NCBI GenBank assembly: GCA_037157565.1
Contig: JAZHRO010000013.1
Coordinates: 34,662,501 to 34,726,500 of the forward strand
From: Thalassia testudinum
Taxonomy: Eukaryota; Streptophyta; Magnoliopsida; Alismatales; Hydrocharitaceae
Length of the DNA stretch: 64,000 nucleotides
Reading direction: 5' to 3'
Part shown: piece by piece, positions 45,679 through 56,516 of the stretch
How the letters are laid out: the number at the start of each line of letters is the position of its first letter
Position numbering within the stretch: position 1 is the first letter of the stretch
Notes under the pieces: model-generated
Told to the model about the DNA's origin: nothing
The model's input: only the letters and a program-made list of their open reading frames with translations
The model's database searches: none
Position numbers and translations under genes: made by a program

Positions 45679-48443
45679 TGATGAGAACCTCGTCATAAAT
45701 CTAAACTAGCACCATCTAACCCAGATTTGCAAGAAAAAGCTCCTACATAACTATAGAAAGGCTTGACTCAGAGAGATTCTGAGTTTGTGAAGAAAATAAG
45801 AACTAAGGGGTAAAAATGCAATTTCACCAACTCAATCTGAAAACAGGGTAACTCAGGGTCCAAACCTAGGTCAAACCAACCTAATAAGAAGAAAAGTGGG
45901 ATGAATTGATCCAATAAGGGCTACAGCAACTCCAAGGAATTAAATGACATCCTATAACCCTAAGAACAAACCCACTTCAATTCACAAGGTTCGAGGCAAG
46001 TAAAAAATTGAATAAACCCGCTAAAATTCCTAAAAAAATAATATCTAGGGTTTAGAACCTTCAATTTGGCCTTAGGAACCCATTTTGACCTACATTGAGA
46101 ACCAAGCCCAATTAGTGACTTAATTTGGGTTTTTACGTAAATTTACCAGTCAAACAAGGTCTAATCTAGAAATAAAATTCACCATTAGAATCCTTAGGTC
46201 ATAGTTAGTCATGTATAAAAACTTGAGCCTAAGAAGAGACCTTCATAGCCAACTTTACATTTTGGTCCTCATCCATTACTTTTTGACCCTCAACTTTTGA
46301 AACCCTCACATTTTAGCCCCTAAGTCTTCTTTGTTATTTGAATTTGGGTCCTCCCTGCAAAACCCTGAGCAGCGCCATGCTCCGGCGACTTTGTGCGAAG
46401 CATGGTGCCGCGCAAGGTGAGGGAGACCCTCTGCCAAGACAACCGGGGGTTCCCTGCGACGTCTGCTGTCGCAGGGACACCTCCATGATCTCTGCGGCTT
46501 CCCATACCTTCCGTGCAAACGCACGGAAGGTATGGGTCTCCATCTCCGGCGTCCTCCGGCGAGGGAGGCACGTTGCCTCCCTCCGCCCTCTTCTCTGATC
46601 TCACCTCTATAAAATCCGCCTCCGTTTGCCGTACTCAGCAGCTCGGCTCTGACGGAGAAACACCCCCCTCCTTCCACTCTTCCCACTCCGGCAGAAGCCC
46701 TCCAGCTCCGGCGGTTCTTCCTCCTCCTCCTCGTCGCTCTGCCACAATACCAGCAGCAGAGTCGCCTTCGCCCGCTCTTCCCGCGTCGCGCCGTACCCAA
46801 CGCGCACTCTCCCGCTCTCTCCTTGCCGCCGCCCCCTCTCTCTGGGCACCTTCTTCTCCGGCGACAGTCGAAACGACTGCCGCCCTGCTCTGACCCCCTC
46901 TCGTCCCTCCAAGTAGGTACAGTTCCTTCCTTTCCTCTCCTCTTTCTTTTCCCTACTTCAATTTGCTCAACCACCCTTCGACCGCGCCTGATCACCCTCA
47001 CCTTCTCCATCTTCTGCCAACCTCCGGCTACTTGCTCCCATTATTCCACCACCCCACACGACTCGCCGAACGACCCAAAACCTTCGCCTCATCACGCTGA
47101 GCCACTTTCGCCCCTTCATTCCCGGTCATTTGCCACCTGAAGACCCCCCGAACACACCCATTCCCCCAGCCACAGTCCGACCTAGGGCAGCCCCTGCACG
47201 CCGCCCCACGACCTGCCAGACCCCACACCACCTTCGCCGTGCCACGACGAAGGTCCCCCGCTTGTCTGATTAGGCCGAAGGGCCGTATTGATGTGAACAG
47301 GTTACCCCCCTCCGCCGCCATTGCTGAGCAGGTGGAGCTTCTTCCGCCTGCAGCTGCAGCTTCGCTCTGCCCAGGCTTGACTCTCCAGGACGCGCACTTC
47401 GCTCCCACGCAGCTGCCCAGGCCTGCAGCTGGGGTGAAGGCTTCGCAGCAGCCGCGACTGCCTGCAGCTTTCTCAGCTGCAGGCGCCAAATTAGGGTGGG
47501 ACATTTAGTCCCGCCTCGGTGGATTTTGAAGCCACGCACCCGCATAAATGCAACAAGTGCTATAGGCTTATCGCCTCAGCACACGGGGTGAGGTCCCTCT
47601 CACCCGATTACCCGGCCTCATCCGTGACCACCCCCCCACGGACATGGCCCAACCCGTTTACGCGACCTGCACTCCTCGCCCACCACCGCACGCCGGTGGG
47701 CTTAGACCCGGGCGTGACCCGTACCCGAATACCCGGCAACTCTGGGAGAGCTATCCTACGAGTGAATTCTGAGAGAGAGACGCGGGCGAGGGTAGAGTAG
47801 GTTTTTGCCCTGACCAAACTGTGAGTGTGCAGGCACAGAAGAAGAAGAGAAGGCAGACCGCAGAGGAAGAAGGAGAAGAGAAAGAAGGAAGGAGCAGCCA
47901 GAGCTCTGGCTGCTTGAAGCAAAGCAGAAGAAAGGCAAAGAAGAAGAAGAAGAAAGAAGGAAGGAGGATGCACTGTAGCAGAGGCTACTTAAGTCGTCTG
48001 ATTGAAAAATCAGACGACGCCCTAAAGAAAAAGAAGAAGAAGAAAAAAAAGAACAGGCACCGCAAAGAAGAAAGAAAGAAGAAGAACAGAAGGAAGAAGA
48101 CAAAGAAGAGAGAAGCAGAAGACGAGGAGAAAGAGAAGAAAAAGAAAGAAGAAATAAGAAGGAAGAAGACTGAAGAACCAAAGAGAAGAGAAGCGAAGAA
48201 GACAAAGATAAGAGAAAGAAGAGAAGAAGGAAAAGCCAACAAGGCAAATCCCTCTCTCTCTCTTTCTTTCATTTTTGTAATAGAAACTTTGTACTTCTAG
48301 AATACAGTTTGCTCCCTGAGTTCGACCTCGGGAAAACTTTTATTTTCCGAGTAACAAATTGTATTAAACTGGTAACCACTCCTCTATACTATACTACGAC
48401 GAAATATTGAAAATATTAGAACTATAGACGAGAGTAGCAGCCA
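45679..48443 (+). repeat. 3' LTR of the Athila-like element
   Basis: 2,765 bp matching 34,749-37,522 throughout, with scattered substitutions. It has the same hairpin block (hairpin 3 at 46,501-46,536), TATA box (46,607-46,615), GC-rich stretch and GAA tract (about 47,838-48,235). It is followed by CGTAG. Confidence 0.95.
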
Positions 48444-50668
48444 CGTAGCAGCTGCAAGTGACGTGGGGTGGGGGGTTTCCGCGTGGAGAAGAAGGCTCGC
48501 GGAGGTTCTGCGTACTGGAAATTTTCCAATATCAGACGTTTGGAGTACATCCTAGATGTCTGGAGTAGCGGGAGGACGTCCGGAGCTGAAGCTGGACATC
48601 TGAAAGCACTCTCTGCGCTAAGGTACGTGCTTTTGTACGGTTACAGCCACGTAGGCCTCACTGTAGGGATCTTGTCCGACCTTTTCTGTGGCCTGTGTAC
48701 ATATGCAGGGGGCAGGCCGTTGGAAAGGCATGGGGTGCGCCCTTCGATGTGCTTTTGGATGTCTAGACACATCGCCAGATGATTGGAAGATGAGTCCGAC
48801 GTCTAGAACTCACCTCAAACGATCGCGGAGGGGTCCAGACGTCTGAGGTAGCTGCAGGGAATCCAGGGTAAGTGTTGACGTCTTTTAAGACAGCTGGGAT
48901 TAGATCCAGACGTCTGATTTTGGACAGTATGAGTGTTTTTGGCCCGTTTAAGGTCCAAACGGAATCGGATTTCCGTAAACGAAGTACCATTGTTTTTTGC
49001 TTGAATTTCTCTACGAGTTAGTGTCACTTGTATACGGTTTTGGGCTCGTTTGATGTGATTGGTTAATTGTATAGGTCTCTAGCCAGTCGAGTACACGGGA
49101 GCCGCGGAGGCGACGTGATCTGCGTTTCGAGCCCCCATTCCCCCCATATTTGCCAGTAGAGTGGTTTACATAAATATTATGCTTTAAATAAATGAACTGC
49201 AAGCTTAGAATAACTTGAATGAACCCTAGGGTAGAAACAGATGAGTATGGTTTGAACTGTACCACATACTTGAGAAACATGTAGAACCCTAGGACGAGAA
49301 TGAACCCTAGGGAAGAAACAGATGGTTGAGCTATACTGTTTACTTGAGATGCCTGTAAGAACTTTAAACGCTATCAAATGTACTAGTTACTTAGTATGAT
49401 GTCTTGTTAGTAGAAAATCAGGAGCTACCTGTTTTAAGAATGGAACCGGAAACGTGAATAGAGAAATTTGAAAGTCTTGATTATGAAACGAAAGAAATAT
49501 CAGCATGAACCCTATGGGGAATTGGGATGAGGACTCCTGTAGATGGGAAGTGAGCTAGCCCTTATTTACGTGAAACCAAGGAGAGCCACTGTCCCTTTAG
49601 TGTAGAGGGGTACTAGCTGCCCGTTGGGATGAGCCTCGAGGTCAGGCCTAAACACTCTACACCAACTCAGTTTGGCCCTTGTGTACGTGATACTGAGGTG
49701 AGTTACTCAGTGTAGGGAGGGAGCTAGCTGCCCCAGGGGACCCGGGGATCGGACTAGCCACCCTACACCGATCCTTATTAGGCCGACTGGGCAAACTGGG
49801 ATAGTCGGACGAGGGTAAGCGGACTGTGGAGGGGCAAAACCCCTGTTCTGAGAGGACAAGGCCCTGTACTGTTCCGTGTTGTAAATATAGGTGTACCCGC
49901 TAGTGAAAATGACTAACCGCGTGCCAGTGTGAGATAGCTACCCGTGCGTCTATCACGTGTGCCGAAGTCACCGCTACGTCGCGACCGTGACCTTGGGGTG
50001 GTTGGCTGGGTGTAGGATTACCACGGAGGACTCTCCCGGCAAGGAGGGCACCACGTGCACCTCCTATATCACGGAAAAGATCACAATCAAGATCATTCTC
50101 GTGAGGAACAGGCCAGATCAAGAAATGTTTAAGTAAATAAAGGAACAACAAATTAGCAATACTTGGTTAAACTAAATGAAAATAGATAGTTGTTTAATTG
50201 ATTAAATTATTTGTTTGCTTTAATTACATGTAAATGGCTAAATTACAGCTCTACTCAGCGTTCGCTGACTCCGAAAATTTTATAACCTTGTTTAGGTCAG
50301 GGGGTTGAGTAGCCAGTACCACCGGTTGTAGAGGGAGTTGGGCCCAGTCGAGCCAAGCCTTAGTTGCGTTCTTACTGTTTTTCCTTAGCTCCTGTTGTTG
50401 TAGTGAGTATTTTTGTTCTATGTAATGCTGTTTCAGTACTTTCAGCTGTACTTTTCTCTTTCGTAGTTGTGATGGCCTGTAACTTTGATAGACCCTTTTC
50501 ACTCTGTTCCTTTTACTGCCTTTTGATTATTTCTACTTAGTTACGTTGCATGTGTGGTTGCGAGTTATTTCCTACTTTTGGTTATTTCTCATTGGATGAT
50601 TGGGTCTTAAGATTAGTCGAGGCGGGCCAGTCTCGGATCCTATAGGGATCTGGGATTGGGTCGTAACA
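48444..50668 (+). mobile_element. Solo LTR copy B, right part
   Basis: Continues the LTR that starts at 34,322 and ends GGGATTGGGTCGTAACA. It is homologous, in inverse orientation, to copy A (for example GTCCGACTATCCC on the minus strand near 49,800 and in copy A near 23,620). Total length without the insertion is about 2.65 kb. It contains diverged GACGTC-type words at 48,533-48,918. Confidence 0.8.
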
Positions 50669-51018
50669 ACAAAGAAAGTGGAGAAGACCCTTCAGCTAAC
50701 GAGGGAGGTGTCCAAGAGCCAATGGTCGACAGCTGAAGGCGATTGACGAAGGGAGAGAAAACGGTCTCCGTCACCGACCATCGAGGAAGGAGGGAGGGAA
50801 GCTAAAGGAGTAGACAAAGAGCACCACTCAAGGGGAGGGAGCGATTAAATTTGCACACGGCTCAAGAGAGCTGCTTAATTAGAAGAGAGAGTGAGTGTGG
50901 TCACCTTATGGGTGAAATCAGGTGCCTAGGGCATGGGCGGTGGAGATGAGGAGAGGGGCACGTGTAAAGTTTCAAAATCAATCACGATCGTTTGATGGGA
51001 TCTAGAGGGAAAGGTGAA
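50669..51018. other. Flank between two LTRs, unassigned
   Basis: Starts with the ACAAA flank of solo LTR copy B. It was continuous with sequence left of 34,317. It is purine-rich with no recognised gene. Confidence 0.35.
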
Positions 51019-53802
51019 TGATGAGAACCTCATCATGAGCCTTAACTAGCATATTTTGACCTAACAAAGTGAACAAAGGCTCCTACTAACCAAGAGAAAG
51101 GCTTAATTCAAGAGATTACTAATCTGGGAAGAGAACATGAAACAAGGGGTAAAACTGTAATTTTACCATTGCAGTGCATCAACAAGATTTCTAAGGGTAT
51201 AGACATAGGTCAATTGGACTTAATAAGAGAAAAAGGGAGATGGTTCAGTCAGAAAAGTGTTTTTGTGAAATTTAAAAATTAAATGATATTCTATAACCCT
51301 AAAATAAATGCACTTAGATTCACAAGGTTCTAGGCAAGATAAAAATCAACGAAACCCTATAAAATTCATGGAAAAATATACCCTAGGGTTTAGAACATTC
51401 AATTTGGCCTTTGGATCCTGTTTTGACCTAGATTGGGGTCTAAGCCCAATATTTGAGCTAATTTGGATTTTTATGTAAAATATCCAGTAAACGTAGTCAA
51501 ACCTAAAATCCAATTTCACCATTGGATTCTTTAGGATTCTTTAGGTCCAAATTTTGGTTTGTACCAAAATTTGGACCTAATGGAAGGTTATCTTGACCTA
51601 CTTTACAAATTGGTCCACCAAATTACATTCAGATGCTTAACTTTTGGAAACCCTAGCAAATATCCCCTCAACTTTTCATCACTTTCTTCATTTTGGTCCC
51701 TCTGCCATTGCATCAGGGACCCATACTGCTGGTGATTTTTCGGGGAGGTTTTCTCCTCATTTCCATGGGAAGTTGCTCCTAGATTTAAAAGGGGAGCTCT
51801 CTGCGAAGCCCCCTACCGCATGAGTAGCTCCCCATACCCTTAATCGCCCCATACCTCTGGTTCGAATGCTCGAGAGGTATGGGTCTCACTCCAACCATGC
51901 CTCCGACAATGACCTTTGGCCGCCCCCTTTGCGAATAACCTCCTACCCGTGCCTATTTACGAAAGCCCAGATCATTCCGCACCTCCCAAGCCTGTTTGGC
52001 TAGAGATAACCCCCAAATTTCATCTCCTCCTCCTCCGACCATCTGCCCGCAGGCTCCGACAACTCTCTCTTCCTTCTCTCATCGCTCTTCCACCGTACCA
52101 GTGGCAAAGCCATCTCCGCCTCACTCCGCATTGCGCCGTACCCGCACGAGCCCCTCTGACCCACTTGTCATCGTCGCCTCTCCATCTCAGGGCCTTCATC
52201 TCCAGCGACGGCACACATGCGCTGCTCGCCCTCTGCCTCCCCCCTTCGATCCAAGTCCCTCAGTTAAGTTCCTCCCCCTCTACTCTTCATTTTCCCTCAA
52301 CCAATTTCTATTTTCACCCCTCGACAACCACAGACCACCACCATCGTCTCCACCTCCAGCAAACCATCGGCGAGGTGCCCTCGCCGCTCCACGCCTCCAT
52401 CCACCTCGCCAAATCCCTCAAAAGCTTCGCCACCTTCCACTGAGCACTTTCCCCATCTCCGCTTCCCGCCACACACACTCCACACCTCCACCGAACAACC
52501 CCACACCCGCGGTCACAGTCCGACCTAGGCACGCACGCCTAGGCCGTTCTGAGGCACACCGACCCCTGCCTCACCATCACCGTGACACGGTGAAGGTTTT
52601 CCTGTGGTTTGACAAGGTCGTAAGGCCATATTCGTGTTGACAGGTGTCGACCCCCTCTCCACCATTGAAGCTCGAGCGAGCTTGCTTGCTGCTTCGCCCA
52701 GGCTGCTGCGCTCCAGGTGAACGAGTCCAGGCTATGCGGGATGGTCTCGCGCACGCATCCAAACAAGTGAGAGGCTTGAAGAGGAATCACCGTAGCATCA
52801 ATTGGACGAAGTTCTTCCCTGCGGGTGCACGAAGAAGCGGGTGGGACATTTAGTCCCACCTCGGAAACTCAGGTACGCGGTAAATGCTTTTTATTATTTT
52901 TGTGCTTTTAGCTCTTCACCTCCAGTACGCAGGGTGAGGTCCCTCGCCCACGTACACCCACCTCGTCCGCGACCACTCCTACGTGGACTTAGCTGACCCG
53001 TTTACCCTGCACTCCTCGCGCACCACCCATGTCAGTGCACCTGGACCCGGGCACGCGTAACCTAACCCGTATACCCGATTGTCTGGCTCCGAGAGAGCGA
53101 AGAGAGAAATAGAGAGAGAGCAACGCGGGGGAGGGTAGGGGTAGGTTTTGCTTCACTTTTTGTAGGGAAAGAAGGAGAAGGAAGAGGCAGCTGTGAAGAA
53201 GAAGGAGCTGTGGAAGGAAGCTGAAGGCAGGAGCAGCTAAGGGAGAAGAAGGTGCTACTGAAGAGGCAGAGTTGAAGTCAGGAGTGGCAAATAAGAAGGA
53301 GAAGGAAGGACTTAGTTGCAGAAATCAGACAAAGAAGAAAGAGGAAGGAAACTGTAGCAGCAAAGGAGCCAAGGAAGAAGAAGGCCAAAGATAGAGAAGC
53401 AGAAGCCAAGGAGAAGGAAGAAAGAAGAAGAAGGCTCGGCTGAAGAGAGAATCAAAGTAAAGGCACTGTAGCAGTCATCAGTTAAGGCGTCTGATTCACA
53501 GAATTAGACGTCTGAGAAAGGAAAGATAGAGAAAGAAGAGAAAGAAGAAAGAAAGCAAAGAAAAAAAAAGGGAGAAGAGAAGAAGAAAGAAAAGAAAAAA
53601 AAAGAATTTATTTCTTTTTACATTTTCCTCTCTAACATTTATCTACATTGCATTATTATTGAACATCTTTCAAGTAAAATTTGAGATTGTGATTTTTCTT
53701 CTGAAATACCAATTTGCTCCCTGAGTTCGACCTCGGAATATTTTTGAATTTTGAGTAAATAAAATTGAAAATCGTTTTCGCGGTGATTTCAAATATACTA
53801 CA
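51019..53802 (+). mobile_element. Diverged Athila-type LTR without internal region
   Basis: Begins TGATGAGAACCTCATCATG and follows the Athila-like LTR in order: the CCTATAACCCTAAAA block, the CCCATACC...GGTATGGG hairpin (51,848-51,883), the GTGGGACATTTAGTCCC segment (52,841-52,858), the GA-rich tract (53,160-53,620) and GAGTTCGACCTCGG (53,722-53,735). No primer site follows. The right border is uncertain: if it ends CA at 53,801-53,802, the flanks GTGAA (51,014-51,018) and ATGAA (53,803-53,807) agree at 4 of 5. That supports a solo LTR, but the sequence on its two sides does not obviously join. Confidence 0.7.
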
Positions 53803-53814
53803 ATGAATATCTTT

Positions 53815-54510
53815 TTAAATCGCGAAGTCAACGATTAGTGAACATACGCATCGAAGCTTGCGGAGGTCCGAATTGGTTTGTCCTCTTGGATCGAGAAATC
53901 TAAGGATGAACGACCCAGATTGGCCGAGTTCTTGGGATGCACGACTAAGATTCTTTTTCATGCTTTTGTTTTCTATTTTTAGTGATTTACTAAGCTCATA
54001 CAACTCATTAAAAGCATATCGTAAAGTCGCTCTCGTAAAGTTTACCTCATTGTCGCTGTCGTCGCTGTCGTTGTCACTTTCTCCAATTGCCATGAATCCA
54101 AGGCAAGCGGTTTCCTTCTCCCCGAGATCTTCTTCGAGCTCGTCTCCTCATGAGTGCCTTCCAACCTCCTCCATATCTCGTGGGCGGTGGTGCACTCGGA
54201 TTTGTTTGAATTTCTTCGGACTCAACGCGCAATACAAGGCATTCATTGCCTTTGCGTTGAGTGAAAGCTCTCGAATCTGCAGGTGCGAGTAGCCTCCTTG
54301 GGGTCGCTTCGGGATCTCGTATGGGGTTTCGCAACATCCCCATATCTCGAACTCAGTGGCTTGGAGCCACGTCTTCATCCTCAACTTGCAATATCCGAAG
54401 TCCCTCCCGTGGAAATAGGGTGGTCGAATGGTGGACTGCCCTTCAGAGATTCTGATTGCGGCTATGCTTCCCTCCATGATCTTCTTGCTAGGTGTTACTC
54501 CGATCATGCA
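53815..54510 (-). pseudogene. gag: Copia gag remnant next to its LTR
   Basis: On the minus strand from about 54,475: IRPPYFHGRDFGYCKLRMKT, LNAKAMNALYCALSPKKFKQ, then (frame change near 54,190) an Arg/Lys-rich stretch and a part rich in Asp/Ser/Asn (SDNDSDDSDNEVNF) followed by an ELYELSKSLKIENKSMKKNL coiled segment. The first part is the N-terminal gag domain of plant Copia elements and the last resembles their gag C-terminal acidic/coiled region. The middle is missing. No pol follows to the left; the LTR-like block ending near 53,802 takes its place. It belongs to the element whose 5' LTR is 54,532-56,205. Confidence 0.75.
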
Positions 54511-54511
54511 A

Positions 54512-54529
54512 GAACCTGCTCTGATACCA
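54512..54529 (-). other. Primer binding site, initiator tRNA-Met
   Basis: The minus strand reads TGGTATCAGAGCAGGTTC two bases after the LTR end. TGGTATCAGAGC is complementary to the 3' end of plant initiator tRNA-Met, the common Copia primer. It fixes the orientation of this LTR family. Confidence 0.9.
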
Positions 54530-54531
54530 AC

Positions 54532-56205
54532 TGAAATTACCTACTAGGAGGGGGTGACGTAATAATTGCAGAAATAAATATAAACAATCTCACAAAATAG
54601 ACAATTACACAAGTACACAAGTATTTTTTAGGTGGAAACCCAAACCGGGTGAAAACCACCACCTAACCCTCTCGAGTTAAGATTTTTCGATCAACCAAGT
54701 TGATCAAAATCCACTAAACGAATCACTTTAAACGAGGGTGATTCAACCTCAAATACAACCACGCTACAAGTGCGAGGGTAGCGTTCCTCAACCCCTTCTC
54801 TTCACGAGAAGGATTTTGTCCCTCGAAGGAGACGGGAATTCGCAGAGTGAATACCCAACCAAATAACAAAGATAAAAGAACAATAATCCTATAGAGCCAA
54901 CAAAGTAATTTTAAACCTAGCTTCTATAGGGATTAGGAAACTCCCCTTTGAAAGGAGTGCGTCGGCGACGCGGATGCGTGAACAACACGACGGCGCTACG
55001 TCGCTCTCGTGAACTACGGCGGGAGAGCGGATGCGCAAAGCTTGATGCTCTCAAGATGAAGAATTTGAGCTTTGAGAGCAAGAGAGACACAAAATGGTAG
55101 AAAGTATGTTCCTTAGGTGTGTGTTTGTGTTGCAAAGGTTCCCCTCTATTTATAGAGGCCTTAGGAAGGCTTTGGAAGGCTTAGGAAATGTTCCATAGCC
55201 GTTAGGTGCAAAGCCCAAGTGAATCAACCCGAAATCAGGAACAATCATTGCACTGACAGGGTTATCAGACGTCTAATTCTGGCATCAGACATCTGGAAGA
55301 CCACTTTAAGACGTCTGATTTCAAGGTCAGACGTCTGATTTCGGGCGGGTTCCTTCCTGACTTGAAACAGATCTAAACAGGTTCTTGTGCAAGTCCATCA
55401 GACGACATACAGGATGTCTGGCACTATGTCTGGACGTCTGGAAACCTACTTTTTCGTGGGAATGGATTTGCAACGGCTAGAAAATCTCTGAGAAGAGATT
55501 TTCGAGTCAGTTGAGGCAAAACAGTCAATTATCAGACGTCTGGAAGGGCTTAAGGACGTCTAATAAGGCTCTAACGGTCATATCCTCGAGTGTTTGCTAA
55601 GAGGGCCAACGGTCCACTAATTGGACGTTTGGAAAAGTCATCAGACGTCTCCTAAGACGTCTGGTCTAATGTCTGGACATCTGATTTCATCAGACAGAAC
55701 TAAGTTGTCCTGCCTAATAGTTATCAGACGTCTGAATCAACAGTCAGACGTCTTAAAACACTTTATCAGACGTCTGATTTGTGAATTAGACGTCTGGAAA
55801 CTCTGTTTGAACCCTACATTGATTTTCTAAGTTCTCTACAGAAAACCTAAGTATCCTAGGGTTGTGCCGGTGTTCCTAAGACTACTGTTATGGTACTTTG
55901 AGGCTCTTTAACATAATTTTCTAAGGAAATAAAGAGCAAGAAAATAAAGACAAAAGTACATGAATGGAATAAAATGGAATTCTATCCTATTCTTCTTGTC
56001 CTTCCATCTTCAATATATCGCTCCTCGAGAATCCCCTCTGTTCTCCATCAAGCTCCTCCAATCCATCCTGGATGCGAGCTCGAATTCCATCTAATCATGT
56101 CTACATTTGCAATTGACCTGAAATCTAAGACTTCAAGTGCAAATGTTAAATAACACGTGTTTTGTTATCATTAAAACAAATGATCGTGATGCTCTAGCAC
56201 CAACA
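54532..56205 (-). mobile_element. Copia 5' LTR, copy 3
   Basis: A 1,674-bp third member of the family at 17,069-18,810 and 31,892-33,605. In plus orientation it begins TGAAATTACC and ends AGCACCAACA. It has a minus-strand TATA at 55,146-55,155 and a palindrome array at 55,266-55,798. Unlike the other two it keeps the adjacent primer site and gag. The right flank ATCCT would be one half of a target duplication; no partner was found because the rest of the element is lost. Confidence 0.9.
55266..55798. repeat. CAGACGTCTG palindrome array (copy 3)
   Basis: The same layout of GACGTC-centred palindromes as in the other two LTR copies, with a few decayed sites (CAGACATCTGG, GGATGTCTGG, GGACGTTTGG). 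Confidence 0.9.
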
Positions 56206-56210
56206 ATCCT

Positions 56211-56516
56211 TTCCCCTCCAAATCAAAATGATTGGGGGAGAAAGGAAAGGATTATATGTTATTTTATTTTAATACTTTTACCTCTCTTTGTAGTAAATAC
56301 TATATATATTTTGAGAGTATTATAAAAGGTATATTAATAAATTTATCAATAACCTACCCCTCTCCTTTTCCTTCTTTTTGTATCCATATACTTAACATCA
56401 TCTTTCCTTCCCTTTAGGACTCCTTTCAACCAAACAAAAATTATATTACCCCTTCCCCATCCCTTTCTTTTTTCTTCCCCCTCTCCTGCTAACCCTTCCA
56501 TTCAAACATAAGCTAA
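56211..56516. mobile_element. Possible MITE fragment
   Basis: C/T-rich and A/G-rich ends (CCTTTCCCCTCCAAATC at the left, CCCTTCCATTCAAACATAAGCT at the right). The right end on the other strand (AGCTTATGTTTGAATGGAAGG) resembles the sequence starting at 28,541. The left part may have been removed by the Copia insertion. Confidence 0.35.

Larger units (their letters stand above)
34749..48443 (+). mobile_element. Full-length Athila-like Ty3/gypsy LTR retrotransposon
   Basis: A 13.7-kb element with 5' LTR (34,749-37,522), tRNA-Asp primer site, gag, protease, RT, RNase H, integrase, a long 3' noncoding region and 3' LTR (45,679-48,443), flanked by perfect CGTAG duplications (34,744-34,748 and 48,444-48,448). 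Domain order PR-RT-RH-IN is Ty3/gypsy. The DLGASINL protease box, the tRNA-Asp primer, long LTRs and no chromodomain place it with Athila/Tat (family knowledge). The LTRs differ by roughly 3% over the first ~215 bases by eye, so the insertion is not recent. Coding lesions (one frameshift, several stops, an RNase H deletion, one catalytic change) make it non-autonomous. It lies inside solo LTR copy B. Confidence 0.95.
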
